Source of the DNA: Impatiens glandulifera
Lineage: Eukaryota > Streptophyta > Magnoliopsida > Ericales > Balsaminaceae
Assembly (NCBI RefSeq): GCF_907164915.1
Contig: NC_061863.1
Location: forward strand, 2,975,840-3,039,839
Length of the DNA: 64,000 bases
Reading direction: 5' to 3'
Shown here: one piece after another, positions 1 to 11,408 of the stretch
Numbering within the stretch: the first letter of the stretch is position 1
How the letters are laid out: each line of letters starts with the position of its first letter
The notes under the pieces: model-generated
Database searches by the model: none
The model's input: the letters and a program-made list of their open reading frames with translations, nothing else
What the model was told of the DNA's origin: nothing
Translations under genes and position numbers: made by a program

Positions 1-567
1 CTCAAAGAAATTTAAATTGTTGGATCTTATCTATTAAAATTTAATTTTTGCAAATTTATCTTACTATTTAATATCTAGATTCTCATATTTTAGTTTTGAT
101 TTTTTAGATGTTATTTCGAATTATTTGTAAATTAATATTTCATTTCATCTTTATTTGAATTAATGTGAATTAACTCCTTATAAAAACAAATAATTATTAA
201 AGTTAAGAATATTTTTAAATAAAAATAAGATTATGAGTAGAAGTAGGCAAAATATTTTGAAATCACTAAACAAAGTGACAAATTTTAAGATGTTCTTATT
301 AAATCCATGTAGAAGGAGGTGCGATATTTATTTATTTTTTATTAAAGAAATAATAAAAATTAAAGAAGAAATTGCAAGAGATTTTTATTAATTTATTTAT
401 GAAAATTCAACTGAAATAAATGGGTTTTTATATCCTGGGATATGTTTGAAAGGCTTGATTCAGAAAATGACACAAGAGTTGACTAATATTTTATTTTTAA
501 GGATTGGTAATTGATCTGGACTCCTCCAATTGATACCAATCTAAAACATGAAACAATGTCCAGCAGC
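1..567. other. 3' flank of gene 1, no gene
   Basis: AT-rich DNA downstream of the minus-strand gene. On the minus strand a run containing AATAAA lies about 70-80 bp past the stop (plus strand near 489-498) and could serve as a polyadenylation signal. The same flank is found after genes 2, 3 and 4. Nothing coding is seen. Confidence 0.6.
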
Positions 568-1479
568 TTAAAATTTAGTAGGGCTGTTGGGGAAAGAAAG
601 TGTACGAGTACTGCAGATAAACTTGTCAACTAGTTTGAGAATTTGAGGTGGACGGCCGTCGTTGTAACATACAGCATTGAAATTAGAGAGATTTTCACAA
701 CATTTTGGAGTGACAGGTGTTCTCCTGAATACTCCATAAAATATTTGCGTTCCACAACCACTTAAAGATTTCATTGCTGACCGACAAATAGGTGCACGAA
801 ACAATGGCATTATAGGTTTGGGAGGTGATGGAAATGCAGATGGGGTTTTAGGTGTTCTTCCGAACCGCCACCATGACCTTTTGGGCGGTGATGGAAATGC
901 AGGAGGGGTTTTAGGTGTTCCTCCAAACAACCATGACCTTTTGGGTGGTGATGGGAATGCAGGTGGGGTTTTAGGTGTTCCTCCAAACCACCATGACCTT
1001 TTGGGTGGTGATTGGAATGCAGGTGGGGTGCTAGGTGTTTCTTCAGACCATGAGCTTTTGGGCGGTGATGGGAATGTAGGTGGGGTTTTAGGTGTTCCTC
1101 CAAACCACCATGACCTTTTCGGTGGTGATGGGAATGCAGGTGGGGTTTTAGGTGTTCCTCCAAACCACCATGACCTTTTGGGTGGTGATTGGAATGCAGG
1201 TGGGGTGCTAGGTGTTCCTTCAGACCATGAGCTTTTGGGCGGTGATGGGAATGTAGGTGGGGTTTTAGGTGTTCCTCCAAACCACCATGACCTTTTCGGT
1301 GGTGATGGGAATGCAGGTGGGGTTTTAGGTGTTCCTCCAAACCATGAGATTTTGGACGGTAATGGCAATGTAGAGTTGGGTGGTTTTCCATGTTCAAATA
1401 GAGATGCATGCGCTGACTTGAGTGAAGGGAAAACAATTATGAAGGCTATTATTACAATTATCAAACTCTTTGAATTCAT
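568..1479 (-). CDS. Secreted prolamin-like (ECA1/EC1-type) Cys-rich protein, 9-repeat Pro/Trp-rich linker
   Basis: 303 residues, single exon. Residues 1-25 (MNSKSLIIVIIAFIIV start) form a signal peptide ending near SAHA, so the product should be secreted. Residues about 43-230 are nine repeats of 19-20 residues such as SWWFGGTPKTPPAFPSPPKR, most ending in Lys-Arg. Cysteines at 232, 242, 260, 261, 271 and 289 give C-x9-C-x17-CC-x9-C-x17-C, the layout of the plant prolamin-like/ECA1-gametogenesis-related family, whose EC1 members are secreted by egg cells. Family members are usually about 120-160 residues, so the linker is an unusual expansion. The C-terminal domain resembles gene 2, while the signal peptide and repeats resemble gene 4, so the gene is mosaic. 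A TATA box lies 62-70 bp upstream. Family call is by Cys spacing and fold logic; function in reproduction is inferred. Confidence 0.82.
   Translation of the reverse strand: MNSKSLIIVIIAFIIVFPSLKSAHASLFEHGKPPNSTLPLPSKISWFGGTPKTPPAFPSPPKRSWWFGGTPKTPPTFPSPPKSSWSEGTPSTPPAFQSPPKRSWWFGGTPKTPPAFPSPPKRSWWFGGTPKTPPTFPSPPKSSWSEETPSTPPAFQSPPKRSWWFGGTPKTPPAFPSPPKRSWLFGGTPKTPPAFPSPPKRSWWRFGRTPKTPSAFPSPPKPIMPLFRAPICRSAMKSLSGCGTQIFYGVFRRTPVTPKCCENLSNFNAVCYNDGRPPQILKLVDKFICSTRTLSFPNSPTKF
819..1359 (-). repeat. 57/60-bp coding minisatellite with 177-bp higher-order period (9 copies)
   Basis: Units alternate 60, 60 and 57 bp (SWWFGG..AFPSPPKR, SWWFGG..TFPSPPKS, SWSEGTPSTPPAFQSPPKR), giving a 177-bp trimer repeated about twice before three further units. 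All lengths are multiples of three, so copy-number change keeps the reading frame. Confidence 0.9.
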
Positions 1480-1540
1480 TGCTAAACAATTAGTATGAAT
1501 ATTTTGAGTTTGATAATATGATATGACTGTGTATATGTCT

Positions 1541-1549
1541 TCTTTTATA
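1541..1549 (-). promoter_or_regulatory. TATA box of gene 1
   Basis: Reads TATAAAAGA on the minus strand, 62-70 bp before the ATG. The same element occurs at the same place in front of the other four paralogs, including the divergent gene 5, which argues for function. Confidence 0.7.
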
Positions 1550-1797
1550 GTAGAAAAATGTAGATTAAGAAACCATCTAAAAAAAGTACTAATATCAAGA
1601 TTATGAAAATTCTAATAAAAATATATTTTAAGCCATTTTCAAATTACTTAAATTTTCATCACTTTTGGTTTTTTGCTTTTAAGTGTGATTCATATTTGTA
1701 TAACACACAAAAGAAAAAAGAAGAAAGAAAAATGTACTTGTTTAATAATGTTTTCCCGAAGAAACGATTATTTTTTAACTTTTAAGAAATAAATCAA

Positions 1798-1936
1798 GGT
1801 AGCTCAGTGGTAAGAGTCGGGTTAAGAAACGAAATAGTCACGGGTTAATTCACCTAGATTTTAAAATAAATTTGAAGTAAGGGGCCATAGATGTGGGGTG
1901 TTATTTTAGTTCTCCTTAATTCAAAAAAAAAAATAA
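1798..1936 (+). mobile_element. tRNA-derived SINE (U1 copy)
   Basis: Head has an A box (GGTAGCTCAGTGGTAAGAG) and a B-box-like GGGTTAATTCACC about 35 bp on, then a non-tRNA body and an A-rich tail. U2 and U3 carry it at the same site. U4 has the uninterrupted flank (AAGAAATAAAT joined to TTTAAATATTAATAT near 38750), an empty site or precise loss. It does not fold as an intact tRNA. Confidence 0.65.
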
Positions 1937-4080
1937 AATATAAATATTATTTCAAAAATTTTGAAATTAAAAATTAAATCATATCAGAATGGTTTAAATC
2001 TAGTTTGTGACTAAAGAGTCGTCACCTAATATTTTTTTCAAAATTAGGAATAAATATATAAATATTGTAGAACAATAATGCCTTTGAAAAATAAATTTTT
2101 AAGTGTTATGTGTTTGATTACACGTGAGAAATAGTCTTGGTGTTGTGTCTAATTGCCGTTAAAAACATTCTCTATTCCTAATATTTTGACTATTTTTAGA
2201 AAATATTTTGCACTTATTTATCTGTTTATTTGTCAATTCTTATCTGATCTAAAATATATAGACTATACCTTAATAATAAATTTAAAAATCATACTCATTA
2301 AATAGGATAATTATTTTAAATATAATAATTATTATTTTCAAATAAATAAATTAACACTTTGAACGTGAGAAAAAAATGAGAAAATAAGAGGAATTAAAAT
2401 TTATTAATTTTATGATTATAAATAAATTAATCTGTGATTTTTTTTGAGTTTTAATCAAATATTTAAAAATGAACCTAAAGATTTATTTTTATTAAAAACA
2501 TTTGTTATTTTAGAAATTACTTTTGGTACTTGAGCTACCTTATGTGTTCAATATAGTCAAAATTATATATTATTTAAAATTATTAGACATTTATAAACTT
2601 GTGAAATCAATATTTTATCTTATCGTATAAATATAATACTCTTAATTGTTGGTGGATCGTTTGTTGCTCATACCTATTAATGTGTTTGTGATATTTTCTC
2701 CAGTTCGTCATTTTTCTTAACAGCAAAGGAAGTGAAATAATTGGATCTGAAGTTATGTTTCGAGAGGAAGGTAGTCATTAGGTATAACTCTACCGAGTCA
2801 AGATTTTTTTAAGAGGTCAATTTTTGTGCGATAAAGTGTTTATAGACCATGTCCTAACCCGACAAAACAATACTTTAGAATTGTTGTATCGAACTGAATG
2901 TACGTATTAATCAAAACCTTAGGCTTATTACTGATAAACTAATGACATTTTCACTGTCATAACTCTAAATTTAAATAAATTTATTAGTCACTTGGAGATT
3001 TTTTTTTTATAAAAGAAACAAATCAAAAACAAAATGAGCCCGAACAACCATAGAGAAGAGAAATCAAATGTGTCAAAAGAGAAATGACAATAATGAATCA
3101 AACACTTAGTTAGAAGAAGCTATCTTATTTAAAATTGAGTTTGTACGGATACTCTAAATCTATAAATTAATTTATGTGATGGGTAAATTTTCAAAATATT
3201 ACATTCACACTTTACAATATTGTGTATTCTTAATTTTTTTCAAAATATCAACACTTTACAATCTTGTTTGACGTCTAAAAATTATAATGTCTCGACATTT
3301 TTTTCCTTCTGAAAACGGCGTTTAACTAGATAGTCTTGACCCCGTGACTTATCTAGCTCTCAAATTCTGAGTGGGATGAGAAAGCGAAATGAGAGGCTAA
3401 AACTAGAGTTCATAAAAAAAATATTCGACCTCATTAAATTATGTGGCTTACATTCCTCTCGAACCTCGTAAAACGAGACAAGAAAATGACTTTCTCAAAA
3501 GTCACCTCGTCTTAAAATGAAGTGAAAACCGAAATAAGACTTAATTAAATTTTAACTAGCTTTGGTTTGAAAGAGTCGTTACTCAATTTTATTAATATTT
3601 AGAAAAATAAAGTCACATGTATATGAACACGGGTTTTGGGATTTTGTTTATGTTTCGTTGAAAGGTTAGACATGGGAAATGACATCACCTCTATGTCTCA
3701 AGTGCCTACCCCGAAGGGTAGTCTCTAGTATAAATATTTGGTCATTTATTAAAATACACATTTTACACAATTTTAAATATAAGAAGGTTGTCATTATAAT
3801 TATATTCACATGTTTTAAAATTTTCTATTTACGTCCTAACTTAAAACTATCATATTACTCCATATTTGTTCATACATGTGTCTATGTCGTAATCATGTTA
3901 TATTAAATATATTTAATTATTTAAAGGATCGTGTACCTATATCGTAGAGGCAATGAAGAAGGCGAAATCTGAAATGATTCGAAAATTTAGATTAATATAC
4001 TGAAATGTAAGGTTTAATATCTAGATCATGTAGAAATTTTATTTATGATTTTTAGAGTCACCAAATAAAATGTAAACATT
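1937..4080. other. Old noncoding spacer with decayed LTR-retrotransposon-like blocks
   Basis: No credible gene. Two blocks (about 2005-2170 and 3565-3760) contain the phrases AGAGTCGTCACC/AGAGTCGTTACTC followed by an AAATTAGGAAAAATAA-like stretch and, further on, a GGTAGTCTCTAG or GTTAAAAACATTCTC stretch. These recall degraded Tat/Ogre-type LTR sequence, but I cannot delimit an element. Related sequence occurs in all five units (for example 51400-52700), so it predates the duplications. Confidence 0.35.
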
Positions 4081-4579
4081 CTGTAAGTAGGGATGACAAC
4101 AGGTACTCTACCCGTTGGGTAGTGAAGTACTCATTCCTGAACCCGATTTTTATTTTAATATCCGTCCCCGACCTCAAACCTGACGGGTATCTCTATTTAT
4201 ATCTCCATCCCCGATTTGTAGGGTACTCGATACCCGACGGGTACCTGATTAAAGTTTGAAATTATATTTATTATTTTTAAATATACTAAATATTAAAATA
4301 TTTTATTTTAATTAACACATTTAAACTAATAATTTTAAATTATTATAAATTAAATCTAATATATTAACTAATATGTTATTAAAAATAATTGACCAAAAAA
4401 TATTAATAAATATATATTTTATCCTTAAACAAAAGTTAATCATTCATACTACATAATATAAATTCATTCATACTATATAATATAAATTCATACTACAAAA
4501 TATAAATAAACTTAAAACGAATATAATAATATACCTAACTAAACATAAACATCAAAATATTCATCATTAATGCAATTTT

Positions 4580-5067
4580 TGTTGAGGTGTTCCTTACCAT
4601 TTTTGGTGGGTTTTAAATTTCGGGTAACTAGTCAGGGTTTTCTGTTATGAAAACGAGTAAGAGTATAAATACTTTTTTGGGTATTTTCCTCATAACACAG
4701 TAAGGTTGAGAGAGAGTAAACAGATGTAGAATTTTTCTACTTCTTCTTGTTCTTTGGCTGATTCAGAGTGAGAGGTTGGAGGAACTTTTGATTGTGGAGG
4801 ATTCTAATCATTCCTAGTGTAATAACTTCTTTCATTTGAGAGTAGGACATGTAAGTTTCTACTATTGACATTTCTTTGATTTAGTAAAACTTATCTCTCC
4901 TGTGGACGTAGGTCGATTTTGACCAAACCATATATATTACGTTGTTATTGTTTTATACTATTTCAGTTCTTGGTAATCTGTTTGTCGTTATAGACGATTT
5001 GAAAACTGATTGATTACAGGTTTGATTTCTAAGAAGATCCGTAGTTTTTCTGTTGCAAAACCCAATA
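4580..5067 (+). mobile_element. Solo Copia LTR (U1)
   Basis: 488-bp LTR beginning TGTTGAGGTG and ending CCCAATA, flanked by ATTTT (4575-4579 and 5068-5072). It occupies exactly the target site of the full-length Copia in U2 (same ATTTT). Its body matches the U2 3' LTR with about three substitutions and one indel over the first ~115 bp, while the U2 5' LTR differs at about 14 sites. Only the leading T is 5'-LTR type. The site is empty in U3 (near 30350). Confidence 0.92.
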
Positions 5068-5189
5068 ATTTTCTCACACACAAAATAAAACACATCCTTC
5101 TTGAATAGTCTTGTAGAAGTTACAAAAATATCAACTATGTTGATGTTAAAACGGAAGAAATAAATATCGAATATTAAGTTAATAAATAA

Positions 5190-6138
5190 AAAAAAGGCTC
5201 ACTTAAACGTATATACTTGTACAACTAGCTCACTTAGACGCATGTACTAATAAAATGTCATTAAACATATGTACTATCAAAAATTGGTTCATTTAACCTC
5301 TTTTAATAAATCATCTTTTAGTAAATCATAGTTAATTTTTATTTATTAAATATTAATATATTTTCTCTCTCCTTTATTTTTATTAATAAATAAACTTTCT
5401 ATTTTTATCTTTTTTATAAATTTTTTATTAATTATATATGAAATTTTTTATTTATTATTTTAATTATATATATATATATATTTATATAAAAGCATTCATT
5501 ATTAATTATTTTAATTTGATGTTTCTTATTTTTTTAATATTTTTTTCTTATATTAACATTGGTTATTATTTATTTTAAAATTGTTTGGTCCAATGATTTA
5601 ATATAACAATAACTTATTATTTCAATAATAAAAATAATTCAATACAAAAATAAATTAATTAATAATCAAGAATTTTAAATAATAAAAACACCAAAAGAGT
5701 AATAATTTTATTAATTTCATTTTTGTTCATATTAAATTAAATAAGAAATAAATCCTTCAAAAAATATTATAGTAAAACATAAAATTCATAAATAAGTTGC
5801 TAAATTTTTCAAAAATGAGAATTTAAGAAATATAAAAAATAAAAACTGATAAAAAAAAGGAATATGAAATAAAAAAGAAAAATTAATATAAAAATAATAA
5901 TAAATTTAAGAATGAAATAAATTACTTAGTTTAATTAATGAAAAATAAGGAGAGAGAAAATATATTAATATTTAATTAATAAATATATAAATTTAAAAAT
6001 AAAAATTAACTATGGTTATTAAAAGAGGTTAAATTAGCCAATTTTCGATAGTACGTAGGTTTAAATGACATTTTATTAGTACACACGTCTAAGTAAGCTA
6101 GTTCTACCAGGAAATACGTCTAAGTGAGCTTTTTTTTC
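5190..6138. mobile_element. Long-TIR Mutator-like foldback element (U1 copy)
   Basis: The outer ~125 bp (GGCTCACTTAAACG on the left, CGTCTAAGTGAGC on the right) are inverted copies, and the match runs on imperfectly to about 200 bp per arm. Flanked by identical 10-bp repeats TAATAAATAA (5180-5189, 6139-6148), close to the 9-10 bp duplication made by Mutator-like elements. U3 shows the empty site near 30484-30495. The interior is AT-rich without an ORF. Confidence 0.78.
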
Positions 6139-6712
6139 TAATAAATAAGTATAAGATTATAAAAGTTGAAGAACAAGCGTAACTTTATTAGTAATATTGA
6201 AATTTGAAAAACACAAATAAAAATATTACTTACTTGCATAGTCCTGTTGTAAAGGTTGAACAATAAAACAATTTTTTTATTATTAGAGATTTGAAGTTAG
6301 AACAAAAACTAGATAGAAGTTGAAGTAAGTTTGAAAAAAGATGAAAAATGAAGAACGGAGATTAAGAGTCATGACTAATTAGAGGGAAACACTTATTATA
6401 TTGAAATTGATGTAATTTATGGTTTTAGGTAAAGAGAAAATAAATACGATATTTATTGTAATGATGGTTAAGATTTGGAATTTAAAAATTCATTTAAATT
6501 TTAACAATATATATATATATATATATATTAATTTTAATATATTCGGGTATCGGGTTTGAATTTCCAATACTACCATCCTCGACCCCAAACCCGATCGGGT
6601 ATTTTCACTCCCTATTCCTGAATCCGAACGTAATTTAAAATACCTGAATCTGATCATCGGGTACCCACGAGTATCAGGTATATGGGTACCTATTGCCATT
6701 CCTAACTGCAAG

Positions 6713-8416
6713 TCTACAAGTTGGACAAAATAATAACACAATTATAAAAACTATATATATATATATATATCTTTACTATTGGAGTCATGATTTACGATTT
6801 TTTGAAGTATAATATTTATCTATAATTGAATATGAGATTATATTTGAAATAAATTCTCTCTCAAAGTTCATGATTATGAAATATGTCTGAAAAAATCCAC
6901 TTATTTATCTATAATTGAATATGAGAGTATATTTGAAACAAATTCTCTAAGTTCATGATTATGAAATATGTCAGAAAAAAATTCACTTACTTTTCTTAAA
7001 AAATACTTTTTTAAAATACTCTGCAGTAGAAAAATTAAGATCTAAAAGTTATTGAATTTTAAGTTTTTTTAACAACTTTAATAGAATATTATATTTTATT
7101 TTTCTCTCCGAAATTGGTATTTTAAAATACTCTGCAGTAGAAAAATTAAGATTTAAAAGTTATTGAATTTTAAGTTTTTTTTAACAACTTTAATAGAATA
7201 TTATATTTTATTTTCCTCTCGAAATTGGTATTTTAAAAAGTTAAAAGGTTGCTGAATTTTAAGTTTTTCAATCTTTATGTATCATATATTAAAAAAATTA
7301 TCATCCAAATATAAAGAGTATAGAAATGATTCACATAAACATAAATCTATAACACTACAAATACTTGTAAAATTACCGATAAAAATATGATGTTAAAAAA
7401 CTCATCTTTATTTAATTAAAATTATATTATATTTTCTTTTAAGTTAAATAGTTGTTTTATTATCTAATTTATTAGAACTTTATTATAAGACTCAATTAGT
7501 TTTTTATTCTTTATTTTATTATATATATATTATTTAGTCTATTATATTATATATATTTGTTATTTATAAATAATTAAACTAATAAATCGACTTAACCTAT
7601 TTTATAAATGACCAAACCGAACCAATTAATAAACCGACTTTATATGAGATGGTTTATTGAATTGAGACGTTACTTCACGATGAATTATTACTAGAGACAC
7701 TAATTACTTTAATAAGTTTTAGTTTAGATATTTCATCTATTTCCTCACTTGTTCAAGTAAACTTAATGGCTTTTTATGCAATATAACATCATCAAAACCA
7801 AATTGAGCAAACTAAATGAAAGATATTGTAATAAATTCATTAAAGTTAGGTCCTGTTTGGTTTGAATAATCTTTAAATAATTTAGTATTTTTTAAAATAA
7901 TTATTTTTACCAAAATATTTTCTATTTCATTTGTTTAAAAATTAGTTGACATGATATATCAATGATCACATCAAATATTTACTATTGACTTGCTTGATTT
8001 CATATTTAGACAATTGTTCCTATAACTCAGTGTTTCTTAATTTCATGGAGAAATGCAAATAAAAACATTGTTAAAATTCAACAAAAGTTTTTTCATATCA
8101 TTAATTTTGTATTGAAATTATTTTGTCTTCAACAACCAGCAAAAAGATGCTTTAGAATTGTTATATTCAGGGCCAACTCTGTGATAAGTGCAAGACCTAG
8201 GAAGCCCATTCCCGGGCAGTTTTTTTGAAATTAAGTTATTTAATTAAATTTATTAGTTTTGTAAAAGTGTATAACATAGTGGCTTAGGATGGAAAATATG
8301 ATTTTTATTTGGGCATAAAGAAAAAATAATTATTTGAACAATTTTCTAAAAATAAAATTAAGGTAGCCAAATTCTAGAGAGAAAGATTGTTAGTTACGTA
8401 TACTAACTACAAATAA
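6713..8416. other. AT-rich spacer
   Basis: No gene seen. A tandemly repeated ~115-bp segment (7016-7110 and 7127-7230, starting AAATACTCTGCAGTAG) is present. A CAGGGCCAACTCTG motif near 8168, with counterparts at 22507 and 36197, resembles one terminus of a hAT-type element, but no second terminus was found. Confidence 0.5.
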
Positions 8417-8421
8417 GAATG

Positions 8422-9303
8422 TGTTAAAATTAAAGAGAGAAAAATTGTATTAAATTGTTATTTATGGTTACATAAATTATGTCTAGACATATAAAGAAAC
8501 TAAATAATATAATATTGATGTTATCACAATTTATAATGTTGTGATAATATCTTACAAATATAATATATTATACTCTAACATCCTCACTCAAACTCACAAT
8601 GCAACAACAATAACCATTGAGAGTTTGACAATCAGAAAACGAAAGCGCGAACAATAAGAAGTTATGTAGCATTCTTAATCTTCTTCTCTTCCTTCTCTTC
8701 TCTTTTGCACAATTCATTGACCATCCACCAAAAAAAGTTATACTTTGATTCAGACCAACCAAAAATAACAACAGAACAAAAACCCAAAAACCAAACTGAA
8801 ATCAACAACTCACAACAACCAAACCAAACATTACAAACTTAGGGAAAACTCAAACCAAATTCAACTCCCTTTACTCAACAAAACAACCAAAACCAATCAA
8901 ACAAAAAACAATCAAACTACCAAGATCCTCAATCCAACTAGATGACAACAAATTCACACAAACAAAATCCAAGACCCCAGATAAGTTACTTAAGAACATC
9001 GACATAACAAATATTAATAATAAATTATTAAAGCCCTCCATCAATTGCTAAGGTAACCATTGATGGAGGCAGCGGAAGACTATCATTTGATTGACTCAAG
9101 AACAATAATAAGACTCCGATACCATGTTAAAACGAAAGAGAAAAAGATTATATTGAATTGTTAATTCATGGTTACATAAATTATGTCTATTATGTAGACA
9201 TTATAATTGACATATAAGGAAACTAAATAATATAATATTGATATTATCACAATTTATAATGTTATAATAATATCTTATAAATATAATATATTATACTCTA
9301 ACC
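8422..9303 (-). mobile_element. TRIM (miniature LTR retrotransposon), U1 copy
   Basis: Direct terminal repeats at 8422-8580 and 9125-9303 (minus strand TGTTAGAG to TTTTAACA). A primer-binding site TGGTATCGGAGTC (minus strand, 9112-9124) adjoins the right LTR, and a purine run GAGTGAGGA adjoins the left LTR. Target duplication GAATG/GAATA. The ~545-bp interior has no coding capacity; the 67-residue frame in it is chance. U3 has the empty site near 36546. Elements of this size and layout are mobilised by other elements' proteins. Confidence 0.85.
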
Positions 9304-9308
9304 GAATA

Positions 9309-10597
9309 TATATATAAAAGAAATAAAACAAAAACAAAAAGAGCCCAACAAACAAGGTCAAATCAAATAAGCCAGAAGAGAAATGCCCAACAAACAAAGT
9401 CAAATCAAATAAGCCATAAGAGAAATGTCAACAATGAATCAAACACTGTAATAGGCTATTAATTAAAGTGATGGATAATTTTTCAAAATATCAAAGATTA
9501 AGACTTCACAATCTTGCATAGTCTTAATGCCTTCAGACTTGAGATCAGAATTAAGACAATAATCTCCTTCCAAAACACATGTGATTATTATCTTAATAAA
9601 ACAAATATGTTAATGAAATTAAAAAATAAGACCAATTCAATTTTTACCCAAAATGAAACGGAATTACAGAAACAATTATAAAAAAATAGTGTATATTTAG
9701 GACTATATATTTGTTTTCCACTATTAATAAATACAAACTTAAACTCTATTGGACTAGTCTCCATTTCTCAAATAGGTATATATTCTAATTAAAAACAGTT
9801 TACAAAAAATATAAATTAATGTTAGTTCAAATCTTTTAAATCTTAATTAGTTTTACCATATTTCAAGATGGTCAGTTATCACGTGAGTAAACATGTTTCG
9901 GAGGACAAATTTCAATACCGTTCAAATTTTTTTGTAAAGATTCTTTCGATACACCGCATGATTAATTTGTTTGACTTGCACTACTTCTCTCATCGTTAGG
10001 TAACTCAAACTAGTTTCTATTTATAGTCACCCTCAAAGAAATTCAAATTGTTGGATCTTATCTATTAAAATTTAATTTTTGCAAATTTATCTTACTATTT
10101 AATATCTAGATTCTCATATTTTAGTTTTGATTTTTTAGATGTTATTTCGAATTATTTGTAAATTAATATTTTATTTCATCTTTATTTGAATTAACGCGAA
10201 TTAACTCCTTATAAAAACAAATAATTATTAAAGTTAAGAATATTTTTAAATAAAAATAAGATTATGAGTAGAAGTAGGCAAAATATTTTGAAATCACTAA
10301 ACAAAGTGACAAATTTTAAGATGTTCTTATTAAATCCATGTAGAAGGAGGTGCGATATTTATTTATTTTTATTAAAGAAATAATAAAATATAAAGAAGAA
10401 ATTGCAAGAGATTTTTATTAATTTATTTATGAAAATTCAACTGAAATAAATGGGTTTCTATATCCTGGGATATGTTTGAAAGGCTTGATTCAGAAAATGA
10501 CACAAGAGTTGACTAATATTTTATTTTTAAGGATTGGTAATTGATCTGGACTCCTCCAATTGATACCAATCTAAAACATGAAACAATGTCCAGCAGC
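9309..10597. other. Spacer between TRIM and gene 2
   Basis: AT-rich. Contains a tandem copy of the phrase GCCCAACAAACAAAGTCAAAT (about 9338-9425) and the 3' flank of gene 2. No gene seen. Confidence 0.5.
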
Positions 10598-11098
10598 TTA
10601 AAATTTAGTAGGGCTGTTGGGGAAAGAAAGTGAACGTCGAGTACTGCAGATAAACTTGTGAATTTGTTTGAGAATTTGAGGTGGACGGCCGTCGTTGTAA
10701 CATATAACATTGAAATTAGAGAGATTTTCACAACATTTTGGAGTGACAGGTGTTCTCCTGAATACTCCATAAAATATTTGCGTTCCACAACCACTTAAAG
10801 ATTTCATTGCTGACCGACAAATAGGTGCACGAAACAATGGCATTAAAGGTTTGGGAGGTGATGGAAATGCAGATGGGGTTTTAGGTGTTCTTCCAAACCG
10901 CCACCATGACCTTTTGGGTGGTGATGGGAATACAGGTGGGGTGGTAGATGTTTCTTCAGACAATGAGCTTTTGGACGGTGATGGCAATGTAGAGTTGCGT
11001 GGTTTTCCAAATTCAAATTCAGATGCATGCGATGACTTGAGTGAAGGGGAAACAATTATGAAGGCTATTATTACAATTATCAAACTCTTTGAATTCAT
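10598..11098 (-). CDS. Secreted prolamin-like (ECA1/EC1-type) Cys-rich protein, 2-repeat linker
   Basis: 166 residues, single exon, signal peptide about 1-25, then an acidic/Ser stretch and two degenerate linker repeats (..TTPPVFPSPPKR and SWWRFGRTPKTPSAFPSPPKP). Cys at 94, 104, 122, 123, 133 and 151 keep the C-x9-C-x17-CC-x9-C-x17-C pattern of the prolamin-like domain. The domain is almost identical to gene 1 (differences include V/I, and QIHKF for LVDKF), while the short linker matches gene 3. This looks like the ancestral U1/U2 form. A 3' tail RRSLSFPNSPTKF follows the last Cys. The conserved frame, ATG, TATA box and Cys residues argue that it is functional. Likely secreted; a role in gamete or pollen-tube signalling is only the family precedent. 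Confidence 0.83.
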   Translation of the reverse strand: MNSKSLIIVIIAFIIVSPSLKSSHASEFEFGKPRNSTLPSPSKSSLSEETSTTPPVFPSPPKRSWWRFGRTPKTPSAFPSPPKPLMPLFRAPICRSAMKSLSGCGTQIFYGVFRRTPVTPKCCENLSNFNVICYNDGRPPQILKQIHKFICSTRRSLSFPNSPTKF

Positions 11099-11151
11099 TG
11101 CTACTATGAATATTTTGAGTTTGTTGATATGATATGACTGTGTATATGTCT

Positions 11152-11160
11152 TCTTTTATA
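11152..11160 (-). promoter_or_regulatory. TATA box of gene 2
   Basis: Minus-strand TATAAAAGA 54-62 bp before the ATG. The distance is shorter than in gene 1 because the AAACAATTAGT block is missing here. Confidence 0.7.
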
Positions 11161-11408
11161 GTAGAAAGATGTAGATTAAGAAACCATCTAAAAAAAGTAC
11201 TAATATCAAGATTATGAAAATTCTAATAAAAATATATTTTAAGCCATTTTCAAATTACTTAAATTTTCATCACTTTTGTTTTTCTCTTTTAAGTGTGATT
11301 CATATTTGTATAACACACAAAAGGAAAAAGAAGAAAGAAAAATGTACTTGTTTAATAATAATTTCCCGAAGAAACCATTTTTTTTTTAACATTTAAGAAA
11401 TAAATCAA

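Larger units (their letters stand above)
4088..6705. mobile_element. hAT-like TIR element hosting nested insertions (U1 copy)
   Basis: Left end TAGGGATGACAACAGGTA and right end GGTACCTATTGCCATTCCTAA are imperfect inverted repeats, flanked by CTGTAAG (4081-4087) and CTGCAAG (6706-6712), a 7-8 bp target duplication as hAT elements make. The GGGTA/TACCC-rich subterminal DNA on both sides is part of the element. No transposase is visible, so it is non-autonomous. It holds a solo Copia LTR and a long-TIR element. Copies: U2 13686-21090, U3 29885-34043. Confidence 0.65.
1..10032. repeat. Segmental duplication unit U1
   Basis: Position 1 onward matches 10033 onward nearly base for base over the whole unit. 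Order: gene 1, SINE, old spacer, hAT-like element holding a solo Copia LTR and a long-TIR element, spacer, TRIM, spacer. U1 differs from U2 mainly in lacking the Copia interior and in carrying seven more linker repeats in its gene. The true left edge is outside the window, so the phase of the boundary is arbitrary. Confidence 0.9.

Noticed and set aside
810..1498. Long Gly-rich (plus strand) and His-rich (minus strand) frames overlapping gene 1
   Set aside because: They arise because 57/60-bp repeats lacking stops are open in several frames. They lack signal peptides and conserved ends, and are short or absent where repeats are few.
1798..1870. Possible tRNA gene
   Set aside because: A and B boxes are present, but the arms do not pair into a cloverleaf and an A-rich tail follows; three orthologous copies behave as a SINE.
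3679..3906. 75-codon frame, repeated at 13277-13504 and, shortened, at 27809-28006
   Set aside because: Repetition is explained by segmental duplication. The frame is not kept in U3 and U5, has no recognisable domain and lies in old LTR-like spacer.
8168..8220. Complete hAT element starting at CAGGGCCAACTCTG
   Set aside because: Only one terminus-like motif found; no inverted partner or target duplication could be paired.
8568..8771. 67-codon frame inside the TRIM
   Set aside because: Lys/Arg-rich low-complexity frame overlapping an LTR end; TRIM interiors are noncoding.
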